Shown here piece after piece: positions 14,166-38,934 of a stretch of 64,000 bases of DNA. Source of the DNA: Glandiceps talaboti (taxonomy: Eukaryota > Hemichordata > Enteropneusta > Spengelidae); NCBI RefSeq assembly GCF_964340395.1, contig NC_135555.1, positions 8,440,931 through 8,504,930 on the forward strand. Direction: 5' to 3'. The position numbers and the translations under genes were made by a program. Under the pieces are notes generated by a model. It did no database searches and was not told the DNA's origin. It was given only the letters and a program-made list of their open reading frames with translations. Within the stretch, counting starts at the first letter, position 1. Every line of letters begins with the position of its first letter.

Positions 14166-15159
14166 GAAGATAGATTCGCTCCTGAAATTGAAACTTTTAG
14201 TCGTGTTTAAAATCGATATACTCATAAAAACATCTTACATACAGATTACAAGATACAAGTATGAAAATAGAGTGAGTGAACCTGGTGTATATATATACAG
14301 CTCACATCAAGTGAAATCATTTATGTTTTCCTACATATGATATTACAGTTAGCTGTCTATATTGAATTCCAATCACAGTAACTTGTATATGCATGGAATA
14401 TTCTTTGGAAATGACAAAATTAGGCCATCCTTTGAGAGTTTGAAATTGAAGATCGACATGGCGTATTAATTTGGTAATGTCTAAATCATAAACATATATA
14501 TAGCATGTTACTGTGTCATCTTCCACTTCAGATTCTGACATTAGTATTCGTTGATTTGTATACATAGTAACATTTAAACAGACAGCATATCAGTATGGAT
14601 CATATTTCTGTACTGTTGTCATAGCAACTGTAGTTATCTTTTTGGTTGGTTCAAACACAATCCTTGATTGAATGTAGTGAGTAATTTTAGCAAAGTGCAT
14701 TTGTATTGGTATCCGTCTTCATCTGTATGACTTCTTTGTTTTCTAATGGATCATAACGGCAAGATAATATAAAAATAGAAACACCTGTAGGTTTTTATTT
14801 TAAGTCTTTATAGAAACCGTTGTATGCGGACATGTCAGTTTTGACAGTTGCTATGATATTTGTTCTTAAAATAGAACAAACTATCTGCATGCCTTCTAGC
14901 AACGTTAAAAAACACAGCAACAGAATATCAAAGCAACTGTAAATCAGCCATACAATTGAGCAGCATCACCACCACCCCTCCCCTGTCACCTCCAAAAAAA
15001 AATCACTGAAAACTTAAACATTGCAACAGCAATGAAATCAGGCAAATAACAACAGTAGATTGTTTGATGCCATGTCATGCTTCTATTAACTTAGTAGTAG
15101 TAATTTACAACTGCATTGAAGCATTTTAGCAACTTTACAGCAGCAACAAATTGAACATT

Positions 15160-15720
15160 ACATGCAATGCCATGTTTGTCTGTCCATCTGTACATTGTAC
15201 CAACCCTTCAGTAACAGCTGTACATGCGATGCCTTGCTTGACTGTCCATAGCCCTTGCAGTAACAACTGTACTTGCAATGCCATGTTTGTCTGTTCATAG
15301 CAACCATGCAGATGTAACTGTACATGGAATGTCATGCTTGTCTGTCCATAGCAACCTTGCAGTAACAACAGTATATGCAATGTCATGCCATGTCCATCAG
15401 TCTGTCTGTCCATCTGTCTGTCTCTGTCTCTTTCTGTAGCAACCTTACAGTAACAACAGTATATATGCACTGCCATGTTTGTCTGTCCATAGCAACTGTG
15501 CAGCAGCAACTGTACTTACAATGCCTTGCTTGTCTGTCTGTCTCAGTGTCTGTCTGTCTGTCTGTCTGTCTGTCTGCCTGTCTGTCTGTCCATAGCAACC
15601 TTGCAGTGACAACAGTATATGCAATGTCATGCTTGTCTGTCTGTCCATAGTAACTTTGCAGTGACAACTGTATATGCAATGTCATGCTTGTTTATCCATA
15701 GCAACCTTGCAGCGACAAGG
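15160..15720. repeat. Tandem repeat of about 55-65 bp with embedded (GTCT)n
   Basis: About nine imperfect units built from TGTCTGTCCATAGCAACCTT, GCAGTAACAACAGTATATGC and AATGCCATG. The GTCT block has expanded separately inside two units (15400-15430 and 15527-15590), so the microsatellite lies inside the minisatellite unit. Confidence 0.8.
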
Positions 15721-16518
15721 GGGTACCCATATGATTTCTGACAACCTTGTAAGGAAGCATATAAAAGCTTGTCTCCTGTGGCAACCATGTAACAGAAACA
15801 AAAGAATGCTAGGCTTGCCAATCTGTTGATTGAAACTGTAAATTTAATTTGGTGACGGTTTTCTGACAGCACTGACAGTTGGATTTTACATTTGCTAATT
15901 AGTAGTTTGTCTTATATATGAAGCAATTTACAAATGTAACTGTTTTGGAAGAAAAGTCAGTAGTCATGACAGAGAGATATGTGTCTCATGTATGGATCCT
16001 GTTGTGATGTTACGAAAGAAGTAAAAATAGGTACTTGTGGTTTGTGTAGTTTGGTGTGATTGATAATCAAGACACCAACAAATTATTTTAAGAAGGTTCT
16101 TGGCATTGACAAGTCACCTTTGACCTCAACAGAGTTCTTTGACCTTTGAAGTCTAAGGATAATAAAAGACATCTGTCAATGCAATCTCAGTATCTGTAAC
16201 TTTGGTTCTGTAAACTCACTCTTTTATCGTACTTTACATCAATGTGACTGTGGTAAACACAATCTTCCTATTTGGATGTTGCTTTGACACCATGTTGCTA
16301 TGGTAATTACAATCTTAGTATCTGATTGTTGTTTTTATGGTAACACTTGAAAGGAAATTATTTTTATCATGAGGTAGTAGTTGTGTCATGCATTTCTTAC
16401 CTTCAGATTTTATAAATGGTCATTCTATTCTATTTTTGTCTCCAGCTTATAAATCTATGTGTAGAGATGACTAGCCTAGATTCTGTGCTTGTAGATGATT
16501 TGGACTATAGATCTGTTG

Positions 16519-16822
16519 CCGGTTCCAAGGTGTATTGCACGTTTCTGCATACAATGCTATGTATTGTGTACATGCTGAGGGGTTTGCACATGTGCTACTC
16601 AGGGGATGGTTGTCACCTGACCGTACCCTGGGTTCACCTGTAAAATCACCCTGTCATTGACGGTGTTTAGTTTTTGTTCTATAAAATCATTCATAATCAA
16701 AGGGGCAACATGTGTTTCCATAAGTTCCTGATGAAAATTTATGTCAAACGTAATATAGACAAAACAAGACTAAGCGTAACAACATAAGAGACATCATCTT
16801 GTGCAATACATCTTGGAACCGG
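16519..16822. repeat. 304-bp segment bounded by 22-bp inverted repeats
   Basis: The sequence at 16519-16540 (CCGGTTCCAAGGTGTATTGC plus AC) recurs inverted at 16801-16822 with one mismatch. A TAGCCTAGATTCT segment occurs in direct orientation outside each arm (near 16470 and 16849). It may be a small nonautonomous DNA transposon; no clear target duplication was found. Confidence 0.5.
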
Positions 16823-17264
16823 AAAATTGACTATTACCCACAACTCATAGCCTAGATTCTCAGTTCATTGTTGATTTGTATAGAATTACTGCTTTCAACA
16901 TTTCACTGTCATGAAGCTACATTTGTATGGCCAAAAGACAGGCACAAGTTCATAGTGGGTTTCAAATTTACACCAGTGTGAGAGATGACATCACTAGCAT
17001 GATCACATGATTAGAATCAACAATTAGAGTTGACAAGGTAAATATAATTACCATATACATTGATAATCACAATGTAAATCACAAAGGATAGATTTCATGA
17101 TAGATGTGTTAAAATGAGGTCTGGGTTGTTTCTGTTTGAAATCATTATCTAATTAGGTTTGAATACAATACCGTTAGTGTTATTCTAGGTAAAAGTTATG
17201 AGTAATACCAAATCAACGACAAGCATAGAATCTAGGTTTAGAAATGAAATGACTCTAAGTGAAA

Positions 17265-17525
17265 GCTGTATTCACGAGGTGTGAATTTCATTGTGATAAT
17301 TTGCATATAGCTGTATTCACCAGGTGTGAATTCATCATGGACTGGTGATCATCTACATAGAGATATATTCACCAGGTGTGCATTCATAGTGGACTGGTGG
17401 TCATCTACATATAGCTCTATTCACCAGGTGTGAATTTCATGGTGGTGATCATTTGTATATAGCTATATTTACCAGGTGTGATATTATTGTGATCATCTAC
17501 ATATAGCTGTATTCACCAGATGTAA
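17265..17525. repeat. Imperfect tandem repeat, about 50-57 bp
   Basis: Five units sharing GCTGTATTCACCAGGTGTGA and GTGATCATCTACATATAG. Unit length drifts through small indels. Confidence 0.75.
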
Positions 17526-20339
17526 GTGTCTCTGGTTTATCAGGTAGATGCTACATGTTACACAGTCTTGAAGGTTGTGAAATTAATTTCCCTGTGAAAA
17601 CAGGTACATGTTCTTTCTTACATGTACCTGATGATGCTCTTTTATAAGTTTTAACAGGGTGAAAGCTAATCAGTCAGAAGTTTTGGAAACACATTTTCAT
17701 TTGTTTTTTAGTCTTTCTTATATACATGTATGTATCATTTGAAATCAGTAAATATCAATTACTTGCAAAAGAGTTGATAATTGTTATGAATGATATGAAG
17801 TCCCTTCAAACTGCAGTATATTTTTTGACCTCCATAGCATTCAAACACTTAATACAAAAATTCAGACATGTTCCATGTGGATGTGTAGTTGAATTTGTAC
17901 TTGTTTATTGCAAAGATATGCTGTGAAGTGAAATTAGAAGATTAAAACTAACTAATAATTAATGCTCAATTTTATTGTAACAATACTAAAATTGATTATC
18001 TTCCAAGATTGTAATTCTGGATGGGATTCACTGTGTGAAATTTGTCCTTATTAGAATTGAGGGCGTCAAGTCACGTTATGTGTTGTTAGTGAATTCAGTG
18101 CGATGAGTCATCAGTCAAGGAATATTTACGGACTATGCTGTCTATTGAAATGATCCCCCACTATTGTAGTCAAATCTGTTTTTCTATTGCTTTGTTTTGG
18201 GATGGTTGGATTGTAAAATTTAGGTGGTTGCAGATCAGATAAAAAAAAAGTGCAAAGTAATCTTGGCATATTGTATATCGTTACAAATGCATCTGTACGT
18301 TTTATTACTAACTTCTATCATTTTGTAGGTCTAACTTGCCTTCACACTGCTATTCTGTATGCTTTAAAGTTTAATAGGTTCATTGTACTACAGAGCAAGG
18401 GAGATATACACATGCAATAGTTTTGTGCTCATATCACTTTTTACAAATGGCAGCCATATATGCAGTTAAAGTCAAGATTACTGCATAACTAAAAAACTTT
18501 AATACATAGAGATGCCGTTCAAGTGTCTACCCCCATATTATCAGACATGATCTTTGTGCTACTAATACTACTAGTATCTTTGTACTTGATCCTGATCTTT
18601 ACCTTCTGGATCCACATTTATTAAAACTGAACCAAAGTAAAAATCAATTTCATCCATTAGACATACATAAATAAACTATTAGAGTTTGAGGGGACTGTGG
18701 TCTATGAAGACTATGTCTGAAAAACACGACTCAGAATCCAGATGGGAAAAACTTGCATTTTTAATTTGTACGTGGTTGATTTTGTGGATTAAATGACACT
18801 TGACATAAAACTATAATATTACAAATATAAAAAGGAAGCTTTTCTAAGATGCGTCTTTTTGATATTCTGTTATATTTTCATTTGCCATACATATACCTAC
18901 CTTGGGTATAGCAAGCATGAATTTTGGTAGATTTTAATTTTGTAAAAGTTTGACAAGAAATACTAATGTCTATGTATGTGGGTGGGTGTATGTTTGGGGC
19001 AAATGTCTCATGATTGGCACTTTTCAGGACTTCACTAAGTTGTGAGGAAAATTGTGTAAAGGTTGCAGGAAATACCAGGTACCTCTGAATCTGAACAGTT
19101 AATATTGAGAGAGAAAACATATAGCATACTGTATTGCCAGGCTCTGTTATAATAGCCCCAATGAGGCCACCTTTGAAAGGCAAAACAGCCGATCAATTAT
19201 CTGTTACTATTTTTAGTAGCCAGGGACTATTTATAGTGGGAGGACGACTATTCTGTTTGCAGTACTCAATTTATAGCAAGGTTTTTCTGAAATAATTAGA
19301 TAACGTTTTCCTTTCACATGGCTTATAAGATTTGTAAATCAACATAAGATATTCCCCTTCACAATGGTATGTTATTTCTGTTAATGAGTATGAATTATGT
19401 AGTAGACTGCTTTGCCTTGCTGATCCTACTTGATTGTCGGTTGTTGTACAGTTTTACACCCACATGATTTCAGGGTTGTTGTCGTCTCCATGACTTGTGC
19501 TAATAGCACAAAAAGATGCATATTCTACTGTCTCGGCCTATATACATTAATCCATTATAGTATTAATCTCACCAATATGTGTAGTCATTCTTAATCAACA
19601 GGATTAGAGCTATTAAGCAATCTGGAAAATTATTGAAAAAATGTTAGTCTAGTAAAAGTGAGATAGTAGAAGCTTAGAAATAATCTATGTAAATTAATAG
19701 ATTGATAAAAAAATGTAATTTATATGAAATGTTGCCATTTTGAGCATCTGATTGGAACATGCATACCGTAATTATATTAATATATTTAATTCGCATTTGT
19801 CTGGAGAATGTACATGTACTTATCAAATCTATCCATTTAGACAGTTTCCAAAATAATGAAATATTGATGCAATTTTTTAGTGCATATTCATAGAATTTGG
19901 AGATTTTTATTTATTCAATGTTTTTTGTTAGTACAATTCACAATCACTTTAAACCATTGTATACGTGTATATACAAAATAAGAATGATACAGTTTGTCCA
20001 CCAGAAATTAAATTGTAACGTATGGGAACGATTCTATATTACCCGGGTTTGATAAAAAAAACCCAACCCTGCTGTTATCGCTCTTGAAGACGTATAAAAT
20101 CAATTTTTTGTGGGAGTCTCCTCTCACTTTCACCTGCATTGTGTTAAATTCATCTATAGATGTGTACGAAAATCAATACTGTAGTGAAGTGTACCTACTG
20201 TGATGCTACATCACAAAGAATAATTGATTACAAGATTTTAAATTTAGAGCAACAGTATTTGATTTGCCGAAGGGGAAAGCCGATACTAAAATCTGCATGT
20301 TCTGTTGATTTGACATGTCATGGATGATTAATGATGACA

Positions 20340-20760
20340 GAACAAGTGGCTAGGCAGTCACTATAGTTTAGAAAGTGGCTAGACAGTCAACTCAGATACA
20401 AAGTATCAATCTAAAGTGGCTAGGCAGGCGTCACAGATACAAAGTAGCAAGATAAAGTTGGTAGTCAAGAAACTGAGATACAAAGTGACAATGTAAGTCA
20501 ACTTGGATACAAGGTAGCAATAGCAAGTGGCTAACAGGCAGCTTGATACAAACTAACAATAGTAGAGTGGTAACAGGGAAATTAGATACAAAGTAGCAAT
20601 AGTAATAGGTGGCTAGGCAGGCAACTTGGATACAAAGTAGCAATAGTAAGTTGCTAAGCAAGCACTTAGTACAAAGTATATGTATATGTAGCTATAGAAA
20701 GTGGCAAGGCAAACAACTCGTACAATGTAGCAATGTTAGTTGTAATACAAAGTTGCCAGT
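20340..20760. repeat. Imperfect tandem repeat, about 40-48 bp
   Basis: Around nine units sharing AAGTGGCTAGGCAGGCAACT and GATACAAAGTAGCAATAGT, with heavy indel drift. Confidence 0.75.
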
Positions 20761-21048
20761 AGCCATACAATGAAAATATTCACTTCTGTTACACTGTAGC
20801 AAACTATATGACAATTACATGTATTACTGCTGAAGATGGGCAACTCAACAAAATAGAGAGCAAGGATTTTTGTGAGGTTTGATGGGGCTTCCTATTGATT
20901 TGCATTGCAATCTATACTGTAAAAGAATCTTTTATCCAATGTGACATTGATTTTTTGCTATACATAATTTAACATCAATGATGAAAATAACATCAATAAA
21001 TCAAACATGACCTAATAAATCTATGTTGTCTTACTCAAATTGAAAGTG

Positions 21049-21049
21049 T

Positions 21050-21098
<49 letters not shown>
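21049..21098. repeat. (CTGT)n microsatellite
   Basis: Pure CTGT/GTCT tetramer run continuing into a pyrimidine-rich CTCCCTCC/CTTCCTTCC tract up to about 21130. It lies immediately before a family A repeat fragment. Confidence 0.9.
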
Positions 21099-21099
<1 letters not shown>

Positions 21100-21132
21100 C
21101 CTCCATTCTCTCCCTTCCTTCCCATCCCTTCC

Positions 21133-21411
21133 AAAACTGGCCCTAACAACCATGGCCATGCCCTTAGCAACAGTGAAATGATGGGTGGGTAAGTGAATAA
21201 AGAATTTAAAAAATGTATGTAAATATGCTTAGCAACAAGACCATGCCCATAGCAACAGCCAAATCATGGTTTATATTGCAAAGATGAAAACTGGGATGGG
21301 TAGCTAAGTGACTAAAGATTCCAAAAATATATGCAAATATGCTTAGCAACAAGACCATGCCCATAGCAACAGACAAATAAAGTTGTGCTACAACGCCATT
21401 GGTGCCATTTT
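21133..21411 (+). mobile_element. Family A repeat, right-end fragment
   Basis: Shares with the elements at 26030 and 32058 the recurring core GACCATGCCCATAGCAACAG and the right terminus AGTTGTGCTACAACGCCATT. Two internal units of about 115 bp are present and the left end is missing. No coding capacity. Confidence 0.65.
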
Positions 21412-22380
21412 CTAAATAGCTAAATATTTGCACATACATTCAAAACGATGTCATCCCTTAGCAATGATTTCTAAATGCTTCTACTCTTGTATCAGTAACA
21501 CTCATGCTTATTGGCTATATATATATAAGCAAAGTAATCAGTTATCAAGCTTCATCATGTAATGAAATAGGATGTGATATTTGGAAAATAAAATTATTCA
21601 TATCAAATGTACAATCAAATAGATTTCCAAAGGTGATAGAGCAACGGTAAAAATAGTAGCATTACATGAGATATTCTTAGATTTCATGCAGTGATTGTGC
21701 TTGTAATCTGATCATAAAAAATGTAGTCACTTTGAATATATGTATATTATTAGAACCATTCCATTATTATAAAGTGTAGGCGTTATATTCTGTAATGTTG
21801 ATGATTTTGATAAGGGCAAACTAACAGTGGCAAACAAGTACAAATGCATATTTGTTCCCTCGATGTTTTGTCGTTGTAGGGATTCTTCACAGAAAGTTGA
21901 GTTTTATCGATGTGTATTGGGGTTGTGATGTATGGATATCTTTGTAGGTTTATTATATAGTCCCCTTCTGTTAGTTTTGTTCTCAAACCTGAGCATTGTC
22001 TCTATTTGTATGATTAAAAATAAGTGTTTTGTAGTGATAGTTGCCGTGGTAATTAAGCTGTGTTGTTTGATTGGACTAAAAGTTTGTCATAGGAGTGACG
22101 TAGTAGTACTAGTAGGTTGTCCCCACGTGTCTGTCATCGTAGCATTACCTGTTACCGGGTTTGTGAACCTGTTGAAACTTCAGTCATGAAATGTCAATAG
22201 GCCTTCCAGACTGCAAACAGGAAATTGAGAATACAGCGCCCCCCACTCAAATTGGGGGTATCATCACCTCATAGTACTGTTTCTTAAGAACATTGTCCCT
22301 TGGTATTCTGTAGAAGTGTAAATCAGGGATGTTTGTCATATTGTTCAGACATCGAAGAAAGTAGCAGTGCTATGTGATTA

Positions 22381-23817
22381 AGGGGCGTCATCGAAATCAA
22401 AAGCATCGTAATTACGCGTCGCTACGAGTAAAGACTAGTAACTACTAGTAGCTACGATGTACTACGAGAAACGGGAGATAATGAGGTGTGCAGGTTCATG
22501 AATAACTGACAATAGATAATAAGTTTACATTTCTTTGTTTCCCTTAACGATGTCGTCTTTACGCGTAGATACACGTAATTTTTTATCGCCAACACACAAT
22601 AGATAGTGATTCTCACCTTCCATGTTTCCAATGATGACATCGTCTTCTATCGTAGTTGATCGTAGTTTGACATAATTTTCGATCGTCAAAGAAAACCACG
22701 TACTCAGCCAGTAATGTGCTGATGAAACTAGTACTGCACATGTTTTTATGAGTGCAAGTTCATGGGCGATATTCATTAAAAAAAACCAATAAGATATGCA
22801 CGAAATCAAAGTTTCAATATTCAGTACAAACTAACAGTACAACTTACAAGCTCACGCTTGGCGGCCATGGTAGGGCCAAGAAATGCTGTTGAATTTCCGG
22901 GTTGCGGAAGTGCAGTTTTGACTTTTATATCATCGAATAACGGGATTTGTTTTATATATTCTAAAACAACAACTAATTTTTTATGTTTCTCAGTACAGTA
23001 ACATTCCTAAATGATGGGGTTGAGTTGAGAAATCGCAATGTTCGGCAACACGTGGCGTGATGCATGATGTCGGTAGATATATAAACATAGAGACGCAAGT
23101 GATGAACGTATTCAGTTATTCGTAGCCCGAAATTTCGTTATATAAATGACGTTTTTCCTCAAAATTTTGAAGAAACAAAACGTTTTTAGGTGACTTCTAA
23201 ATCAATCAAATCAAACGATATATTAATGCGAGACAAGCTTTAGTTTTTAATTTGTTTTTGTGGACAATGTTCGATTTCGACTGACGAATCCTGCGACTAG
23301 AATCTAACACGATCAATGCACCGTTCAGCAGCCAGACGAAAATGGTCGACATGTTTGTTGACCAGCCGAGAAGTGCATAAGGAACTTGTGAGGCAGTCCG
23401 AATAAATAGATGTAAAATCCGACGTTTCGAATAAAAATTCTTCTTCAAGGTATTTTTAGGCAAGACATATTAGGTAAACATCTAAATATATCTGAAACAC
23501 TTAGTTGACTTACTAGCCGACTGTACGAATGCCATAGAACTTAGAAGGCATCGAATGAATAACATTGAAAAAAAGGAAAGAAAATCTTTTTGTTTCGTTA
23601 TTTTTTTCACGATGAAGACTACGCGTAAATGGTCGTAGTTTGGGCTCATGAATAACGGACAATAGGTGTTTACTTTTTATTGTCTACAACCTAAAGTACA
23701 TGAATATGCGTTGAGACTTATGAATATTCACCGTAGTACATCGTAACTACTAGTAGTTACTAGTCTTTACTCGTAGCGACGCGTAATTACGATGCTTTTG
23801 ATTTCGATGTCGTCCCT
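22381..23817. mobile_element. 1.44-kb nonautonomous DNA element with ~86-bp TIRs
   Basis: The terminal 86 bp at 22381-22466 recur inverted at 23732-23817 with only a few mismatches (e.g. GCGTCATCG against ACGACATCG). Both ends abut a TA dinucleotide. Sub-terminal motifs such as GCGTAAAGACGACATCG and TGAATAACTGACAATAG also recur inside. No transposase is present, so it would depend on one encoded elsewhere. The interior is less AT-rich than its flanks and contains a first-exon-like segment at 22848-22868. I cannot assign a superfamily. Confidence 0.75.
22848..22868 (-). pseudogene. First-exon-like segment inside the TIR element
   Basis: On the minus strand a CTACCATGG start context opens seven codons (MAAKREL) that run exactly into GTAAGT, a strong splice donor. 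Upstream of the ATG lies GCACTTCCGCAACCCGG, resembling an ETS-bearing housekeeping promoter and leader. One reading is a captured promoter plus first exon. A possible downstream exon in the same orientation (about 22620-22725) is open and ends at GGTGAG, but I do not recognise its protein. Chance cannot be excluded for 21 bp. Confidence 0.3.
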
Positions 23818-24113
23818 AACCAAGTAACCTATACCATGTATACCCCCAAGGTACACACAGACAGGAAGTAGAGTGCCACCATGGCAAATTTTGGAAAGGC
23901 CTAGCCATACTGTTTATTCAGGAAGGAAAGATTACCACAGATAAAACACTGTTGATAGCCGTAGAGGAAAGATTACCGCTGATGTGAAAATTGACAACAG
24001 ACGATATTAAAGAATTTTTGAAATGATGTACATCATGTAGTATTTTAGTTATTCTAATTACTGTTATGATGTGGTTATATACTCATTTATCTTCCGATTC
24101 TGTTTTGTTTCAG

Positions 24114-35566
<11,453 letters not shown>

Positions 35567-36270
35567 TATTAGCCAACATTTAACAACTTAGGAGGACATT
35601 CTTAACCTCACATTCATACTTGAATGTTGCTGCTCTTAATTTGTGGCTTTACTCAGTCTCAATGAAAACTGTAAAAGGCCACATAACCAAAGAGCTTATT
35701 GTGTACAAAGTTTGATCTTTGTGATATAAAAAGTAAAACACAAAACAAAAGGGGAACAAAATTTTACAAAGAATGATTCAAACGTAAAAAACAGCAGTAA
35801 GACATTGATGTGGGGATTTGACAAACACACCTCTGTTTGAAACAAACAAAATTCCCCACTTTTACCATAAGTGTGGCTATTAAACTCTACACATTGTGAA
35901 TGCACACCTGGTTTGGTTATAAAACTGACCAATCAGAATGAAGGATACAAAAAATCCACATGTGCAGGTAGATGAAAACTGCTCTCTGATAGGCAGATCT
36001 TTTTTTCATGATGTTTGTAGACTCTTTTCTGTGGTTTTAGACAATGTATGTGATGATAGTGTGATCAACCAAATTACGATGAATGATCGTGTCTTCTCTG
36101 TTGTCAGCAACCAAAACATTAAAAAAATCAACAAAAACAAACCAATTTTGATGGCACGTTTCCATGGCTACCCCCCTTGCTAATTCTTCACGTTGGCTTT
36201 CTGTGAAATTGACTACAGAGAGAAAGGAAATTGAACACACATTATAAACGAAATAAATATGAAATAAATG
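35567..36270 (+). other. Probable Gs-alpha 3' UTR
   Basis: The sequence after the stop is AT-rich without supported coding frames. Overlapping AATAAA hexamers occur in AAATAAATATGAAATAAATG (36250-36269), a plausible poly(A) signal, but several other AATAAA-like sites follow and the true 3' end cannot be fixed by reading. Confidence 0.4.
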
Positions 36271-38074
36271 CAAGGGTAGTCAGTTTTTCTTGTAGAACTG
36301 ATCAACTTTTTTGCAGGAAAAAAAAAATAACATGAATCCACATTTGCCCTCAAACATCATAACACAAAAGATGGTTCAGTGTTTTTTGCAATTAAATTAG
36401 GTTTATAAAAAGGTAACATACTTAAAATGTGTATTGTAATTTAAACAAAAATGTTTTTAAAACGTAGGTTTTAACAAATTAGTTTATCCAGACCCACAAA
36501 CCCATTATTAATAATGATAATATTATTGTTATTATATTATATGATGAAGACTTTTGCTGTCAAAATTTACCTTGCTTTGCAGAAGTCATGTTATATACAC
36601 CAAGAGTGTCAACAAGTCAAAGTATCCACAACATACATACAAGTTATTGTAACTATGGCGGTTTTATTCCTGAAATACTGATTTCATACATGTCTGTGAT
36701 GTCGTCCTTTGATAGATTAAAAAAAAAAATAGTGGAATTTTTCATATCTTTTGAACTGATAAGTTTTTCATTTTCCGTAGGTTGCAGGCTCTGTAACATC
36801 TTTCTTATAAACAGTTGTATTATAGCATACGAACACAATTTTTTGGGTTATTTTACCTGTGAGTACGTGTAGCAGTATACATGGTATAAGTCTAGTGAGA
36901 TACCATCCTATAAATCTCTCCAAAAAAAACACACACACAAAGTGAAGCCTGCCAAGTCAACAAACAAACAAAACACATTAAAGTACTTAGAAGTCCCACT
37001 TCCTAAAAAAAACACAAGAACACATATCAAGGGCAAAGGTCAAAGGTTGAAGGTCAGGCTTTAAGAAAATAATTTTTCTTATTGAACAAGGAAAAAACTA
37101 CAGCAGCAGAAATGAAAACTATTTGAACTTGGCAGGTATGTTGTATTGTGATTAGACACAATACCAACTACACTGTCTTTTTATTTGGCATGATTTTCGC
37201 ACAAAAAAACACTGAAAAAAAAGTAAGCGATGATGAAACAGTTATCTGTGATTCTGTGAAATTTTTGTTGTTCAAAGGACAGATTGGATTTGAAGTTGCT
37301 GCTCTCTGTTTTAATTCCTTTTGATGACCAGCTAGCCCAGGTAACACAAAGTTAGTTCATTATCACCATTTCAAACGAGTCACTTTCAGTGTAAAGCGTT
37401 TATTCTGATTCTTCTGTTTTCATATAATGATTACTTTAAAAAAAAAATTTGTGCAATTAACTCCAGAAGAGCCAGTGACTTGGTGTTTTTTAGAAATGAA
37501 TTCTGGCCACTATGGTGCCTAGAGGAGAGGAGAGGCTGTGTCAAAGGTCAAATGTCAAGGCTTGCCAGTGTTAGTGGGCTCTCCTGTATCTCCATATTTA
37601 CAAAGCTGAAGACAAATTCTCAAATTGATCCAATTATTTCAGTTCTACCCATGCTGTTGGTTTGGTCTGCTTGCTAGAAGACTTGTGTTCCACTCCTTCA
37701 TGAAAAGCCAGGATGCAACTCTACAGATATTTTGTAGATGAAATGTTTTATTTTAAAATTGTGAAAAATAGTTGGCTTATGCTGTGATGGTCAAACATAA
37801 TGTAAGAAATGCATACTTTAGCCAGAAACTATGAAGATTTAATTTTTGTGCCATTTCACATGTTAGCCAAAATTTGATGAATTTTTTTGAGTATTTCACA
37901 GCGTAGAACTTTGCATTGTGATATTTCATATGTATATAGGGTTGTGTCAATGAAACTTTTCGGCTGATAACTACAAAACATTGCAGAGCTCTATCAGTAC
38001 TGCTTTCAATAGTACCCAAGTCAGTATAGAGAAGCTGCATAATATTTCACCCAACAACAGCATGGGTACACGCC
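36271..38074. other. Gene-free stretch downstream of Gs-alpha
   Basis: AT-rich, with A runs near 36310, 36719 and 37440. No exon recognised. AGGGCAAAGGTCA (37030-37042), a DR1-type nuclear-receptor motif, and GTGTCAAAGGTCA near 37538 are the only sites I would flag. Confidence 0.5.
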
Positions 38075-38230
<156 letters not shown>

Positions 38231-38392
38231 ACTCTTCTTTCTATCTGTATTCGAAAAGACTCGCATCGTGTCCTAGATTTTGAACTAGCTTTGTTGTTAA
38301 AACCAGCGGCAGTCTATTCTTGTGGCTTTGTATACATCCCCTTTTGATTTTGACTCCTTCGTATGTATTGAAAACACAGCAAGCCGAGTAAA

Positions 38393-38418
38393 GCCAGCCA
38401 GCCAGCCAGCCAGCCAGC
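38393..38418. repeat. (CCAG)n short tract
   Basis: Six tandem CCAG/CAGC units. Confidence 0.85.
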
Positions 38419-38934
38419 TCGCTAGCCGTTCTTTCAACTGGTGGTAACAACATGACATTCAGCTTGAGATCTTCATTGCTGTAGAAAAAAGATATGCTGC
38501 TATTTTCCTCATTAAATATTAGATAGATTGCCATGGTCAACATAAACATTATACCACTGTCTCCTGACTCTCTTTATTTCTCTGCCCCTTAACACTCAAC
38601 AAAGATTTACAATTGTCTATTATTGCACTCCCCAAATGTTCAACATGAATATACAATTGTTTGTTACTTCAAATACTCAACATAGTTCCCCAAATACTCA
38701 ATTGTCTATCAACTTTCTTATTACCCTCCCCATGCCAAATGTAAAACTTAGAAGTTTGTCGCTTGCTCTACTCCCCACCCCTTGTAGAAACAGTTTAGTC
38801 ATATTTTGAAATTTTAGAGAGAATTTCACAGATTCAAAATTGCTGTATGCACAGTAATTGAGTATTTTCCTGCCCTGTGTGTGTGTGTATGTGTATGTAT
38901 AGTTTGATGGCTTACATTTAAAGTGAAAAAAGTC

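Noticed and set aside
13970-14225. Cys-Val and His-Thr open frames
   Set aside because: Translation of the (GT)n tract.
15135-15872. DRQTDRQ-rich minus-strand frames and a Leu-Ser-Val-Cys plus-strand frame
   Set aside because: Artefacts of the tandem repeat with (GTCT)n.
1-24113. Missing Gs-alpha exons (P-loop, and the exon coding the end of the helical domain)
   Set aside because: I looked for codon patterns of the P-loop and of the WEDEG and YERSNEY regions and found no credible match.
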